From an uncultured Lachnospiraceae bacterium (GTDB taxonomy: Bacteria > Bacillota > Clostridia > Lachnospirales > Lachnospiraceae): a stretch of DNA of 64,000 nucleotides. The notes under the pieces are model-generated. The model did no database searches and was not told where the DNA came from. It saw only the letters and a list, made by a program, of their open reading frames with translations. The stretch covers positions 28,936-92,935 of the forward strand of contig CAJUMV010000010.1 of the NCBI GenBank assembly GCA_910587715.1, in the 5' to 3' direction. The first letter of the stretch is position 1. Every line of letters begins with the position of its first letter. Shown piece after piece: positions 62,405-64,000 of this stretch. The position numbers were made by a program, and so were the translations under genes.

Positions 62405-62433
62405 ATCTTAACATACAACGCATAAATCGGCAA
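62405..62433 (-). promoter_or_regulatory. Promoter of the candidate toxin
   Basis: TTGCCG (62428-62433), 17 bases, TAAGAT (62405-62410), minus strand; predicted start near 62398. Confidence 0.65.
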
Positions 62434-62563
62434 ACATTTTATTAGAATTTCGTCACTTTTCTCTTGAGATACTCAGACCGTCGGCACCACACTATTCCGA
62501 ACCCAAGACCAAAAGACAACGTTTTTTATAAAGAAAAATTGGGGCAAAGTTTAGTCATATGGA

Positions 62564-62592
62564 TTGACAAAATCAGTGCTGCGGTCCATAAT
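62564..62592 (+). promoter_or_regulatory. Promoter/operator of the TetR gene
   Basis: TTGACA (62564-62569), 17 bases, CATAAT (62587-62592). AT-rich near-palindromic sequence ATAATATAATTTATGTTAT covers the start region and could be the regulator's site. Confidence 0.6.
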
Positions 62593-62638
62593 ATAATTTA
62601 TGTTATATAACGCAAATTATCAAACAGGTGAAAAAGCT

Positions 62639-63211
62639 ATGCCACCAAAACCTAAAATCACAAGAGATATGGTTATTGACGCCGCATTTGAGGTTTCCCG
62701 CAAAACAGGCGCGGAAAACATCAATGCACGGACAGTATCAAACGAGCTAAACTGTTCCACACAGCCCGTTATGTACCATTTTGCAACGATTGAAGAATTA
62801 AGAAAAGCTGCTTACACAAAAACAGATAACTATCATACGGAATATTTGATGAACATTCCTGAAACACAGGAAGATATAATGCTTGGAATCGGGGTGAATT
62901 ATATCCGCTTTGCGGTTGAAGAACCTCATTTGTTCCGCTTTCTGTTTCAATCGGGATTTGTTGTTGAAAACAGCCTGCTTGAAATGATAAATTCCGAGGA
63001 ACTGATACCTGTTATTTCTGCCATGCAGGAAGAAATGAATATGAATATTGAACAGACAAAAGAAGTTTTTGTAACGCTTGCGATGTTTGTTCATGGATAT
63101 GCCAGTATCATAGCCAATAATTCATTGGAGTATGATGAAAAGCTGACAGAAAGGCATTTGGAACGGGTATATACAGGTGCGATATTAGCGATACAGGAGG
63201 AAATGAAATGA
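62639..63211 (+). CDS. TetR family transcriptional regulator
   Basis: 190 residues. The N-terminal HTH has ITRDMVIDAAFEVSRKTGAE, NARTVSNELNCSTQPVMYHF, the classic TetR helix order with a Q-P-V-M-Y-H-F recognition helix. The C-terminal ligand domain is not recognisable by name. AACAGGTGAAAAAGCT precedes the ATG. It overlaps the protease start (ATGA), so the two are one operon, and it probably represses itself and the protease. Confidence 0.92.
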   Translation: MPPKPKITRDMVIDAAFEVSRKTGAENINARTVSNELNCSTQPVMYHFATIEELRKAAYTKTDNYHTEYLMNIPETQEDIMLGIGVNYIRFAVEEPHLFRFLFQSGFVVENSLLEMINSEELIPVISAMQEEMNMNIEQTKEVFVTLAMFVHGYASIIANNSLEYDEKLTERHLERVYTGAILAIQEEMK

Positions 63212-63870
63212 AAAAGTTATATGAAAAAAACGAACAGGCTTTTGCGATTGTATGGATAGTGGTTTATTGTGTTCTGCTATCTTTAGCATATCCGTTAAAC
63301 GAAAAAATGGGGATTACATACTCTGCAAGTGCTATTTTTTGTATCCTGCTGACCATTATTCTTTTTGCCTTTATCCGAAAAAACAAGTTGCAAGAACGGT
63401 ATGGACTTTGTAAATCACCTGTTCCCGCCCGTCGGTTTCTTTACTATGTGCCGCTTTTTATCATAGCAACGGGAAATCTTTGGAACGGTGTTGCTGTCAA
63501 TTATTCACTATCGGGAGCGGTTTGTCGTATTGCGTGTATGCTTTGCGTTGGATTTGTGGAAGAAGTGATTTTCAGAGGTTTTCTTTTCAAGGCTCTGGAG
63601 AAGGATGGTATAAAATCCGCAATTATCGTTTCGAGCGTGACTTTTGGTATTGGGTATTTAGTAAATTTGTTTAATGGCAGTGGTATGGACTTAGTAAACA
63701 ATCTGTGCCAAATTTGCTTTGCGATTGCAATAGGCATTTTGCTTGTAACGATTTTCTATCGTGGCGGAAGTCTGTTCCCCTGCATTATTGTTCATTCTGC
63801 TATTAACACTCTTAGTACTTTTTCAAATAAGGCGGGGCTTACAGTGGAAAAGCACATTGTGTTTGATTGA
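63208..63870 (+). CDS. CPBP-family intramembrane metalloprotease
   Basis: 220 residues with about seven hydrophobic helices. FVEEVIFRGFLFKAL is the EExxxR motif of CPBP/Abi proteases, the second motif with FxxxH corresponds to the TFGIGYLVN region and is not a clear match (His absent), and the third conserved H sits in IIVHSAINTLSTF. Homologues cut membrane peptides or act in bacteriocin immunity; the role is unknown here. AGGAGGAAATGAA precedes the ATG. Confidence 0.88.
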   Translation: MKKLYEKNEQAFAIVWIVVYCVLLSLAYPLNEKMGITYSASAIFCILLTIILFAFIRKNKLQERYGLCKSPVPARRFLYYVPLFIIATGNLWNGVAVNYSLSGAVCRIACMLCVGFVEEVIFRGFLFKALEKDGIKSAIIVSSVTFGIGYLVNLFNGSGMDLVNNLCQICFAIAIGILLVTIFYRGGSLFPCIIVHSAINTLSTFSNKAGLTVEKHIVFD

Positions 63871-63931
63871 CGCAAAGAACTTACGGGTAACAGTTATTAA
63901 AGGGATTGAAACCAAAAAATACAGAGGCAAA

Positions 63932-63974
63932 AAGAGTGCGGAAATCCAGTAAAATCAAGGCTTTCCGCACTCTT
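63932..63974 (+). terminator. Inverted repeat after the protease gene
   Basis: AAGAGTGCGGAAA pairs exactly with TTTCCGCACTCTT around a ~17-base loop. No T-run follows, so it may be a terminator or an element-end palindrome. Confidence 0.6.
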
Positions 63975-63982
63975 AAAGGTAA

Positions 63983-64000
63983 TAGCGAGAGGGGGACTTG
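63983..64000 (-). tRNA. Partial tRNA, 3' end only (window edge)
   Basis: On the minus strand CAAGTCCCCCTCTCGCTA reads as the end of the T-loop, the T-stem CCCCC, the acceptor strand TCTCGCT and A73. The rest lies beyond the window, so identity is unknown. It shares 15 bp with 61942-61956. Confidence 0.5.

Overview
The window looks like chromosomal DNA of an anaerobic, spore-former-related Firmicute of class Clostridia, most likely family Lachnospiraceae. The evidence is the gene order cysE-cysS-mrnC-rlmB beside a tRNA-Thr and sigH, a class III fructose bisphosphatase, coaX, rubrerythrin, TrpB2, a DUF5722 protein, a SigH-type sigma factor, and strong AGGAGG-type ribosome sites. No species call is made. 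The bulk is moderately GC-rich. The last ~4 kb is visibly AT-richer and carries accessory genes.

Layout. 1-5.2 kb: fbp (cut by the left edge), dapB-dapA behind a lysine riboswitch, a corrinoid adenosyltransferase and a two-OB-fold SSB-like protein, all on the minus strand. 5.3-13.1 kb: typA, a YefM/ParE-type toxin-antitoxin pair, mgtE-yigZ and a class A penicillin-binding protein. 13.2-19.8 kb: an SGNH hydrolase with VSEN/VSGN repeats, the rlmB-mrnC-cysS-cysE group, tRNA-Thr(GGT), sigH and ispF. 19.9-23.8 kb: coenzyme A genes coaBC and coaX, an ECF substrate-binding protein (possibly for pantothenate) and rubrerythrin. 23.9-30.9 kb: two secreted Ig-like proteins, the larger with a transglutaminase-like domain. 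31-35.1 kb: purC, a PIG-L deacetylase, and an SPFH protein with a ribbon-helix-helix partner. 35.1-40.5 kb: a very large surface protein whose frame is split at a G7 tract, with a (AAGC)14 microsatellite inside a short leader ORF upstream. 40.9-46.7 kb: an Rpn-type nuclease, DUF5722, TrpB2 and a chemoreceptor with a predicted extracellular zinc-binding domain. 46.8-56.7 kb: a complete sirohaem pathway (hemA, met8, hemC, cobA-hemD, hemB, hemL) led by a fused flavin/rhodanese/sirohaem reductase. 56.8-58.8 kb: an epimerase remnant, a yybP-ykoY manganese riboswitch with mntP, and a cytidylate-kinase-like protein. 58.9-64 kb: two unknown small proteins, NUDIX, ferredoxin, GNAT, an alpha/beta hydrolase, then a ~2-kb segment with a candidate type I toxin-antitoxin, a TetR regulator and a CPBP protease. 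Two copies of a tRNA-3'-end-like repeat flank that segment.

How it fits together. The sirohaem operon makes a cofactor and also encodes a likely user of it, a NAD(P)H-dependent sulfite/nitrite-type reductase. The lysine riboswitch controls dapA-dapB. The Mn riboswitch controls manganese export. The most unusual regions are the surface-protein locus with two slippage-prone repeats, the Fst-like convergent RNA pair near 62.3 kb, and the SPFH/RHH operon with three promoter repeats spaced exactly 11 bp apart.
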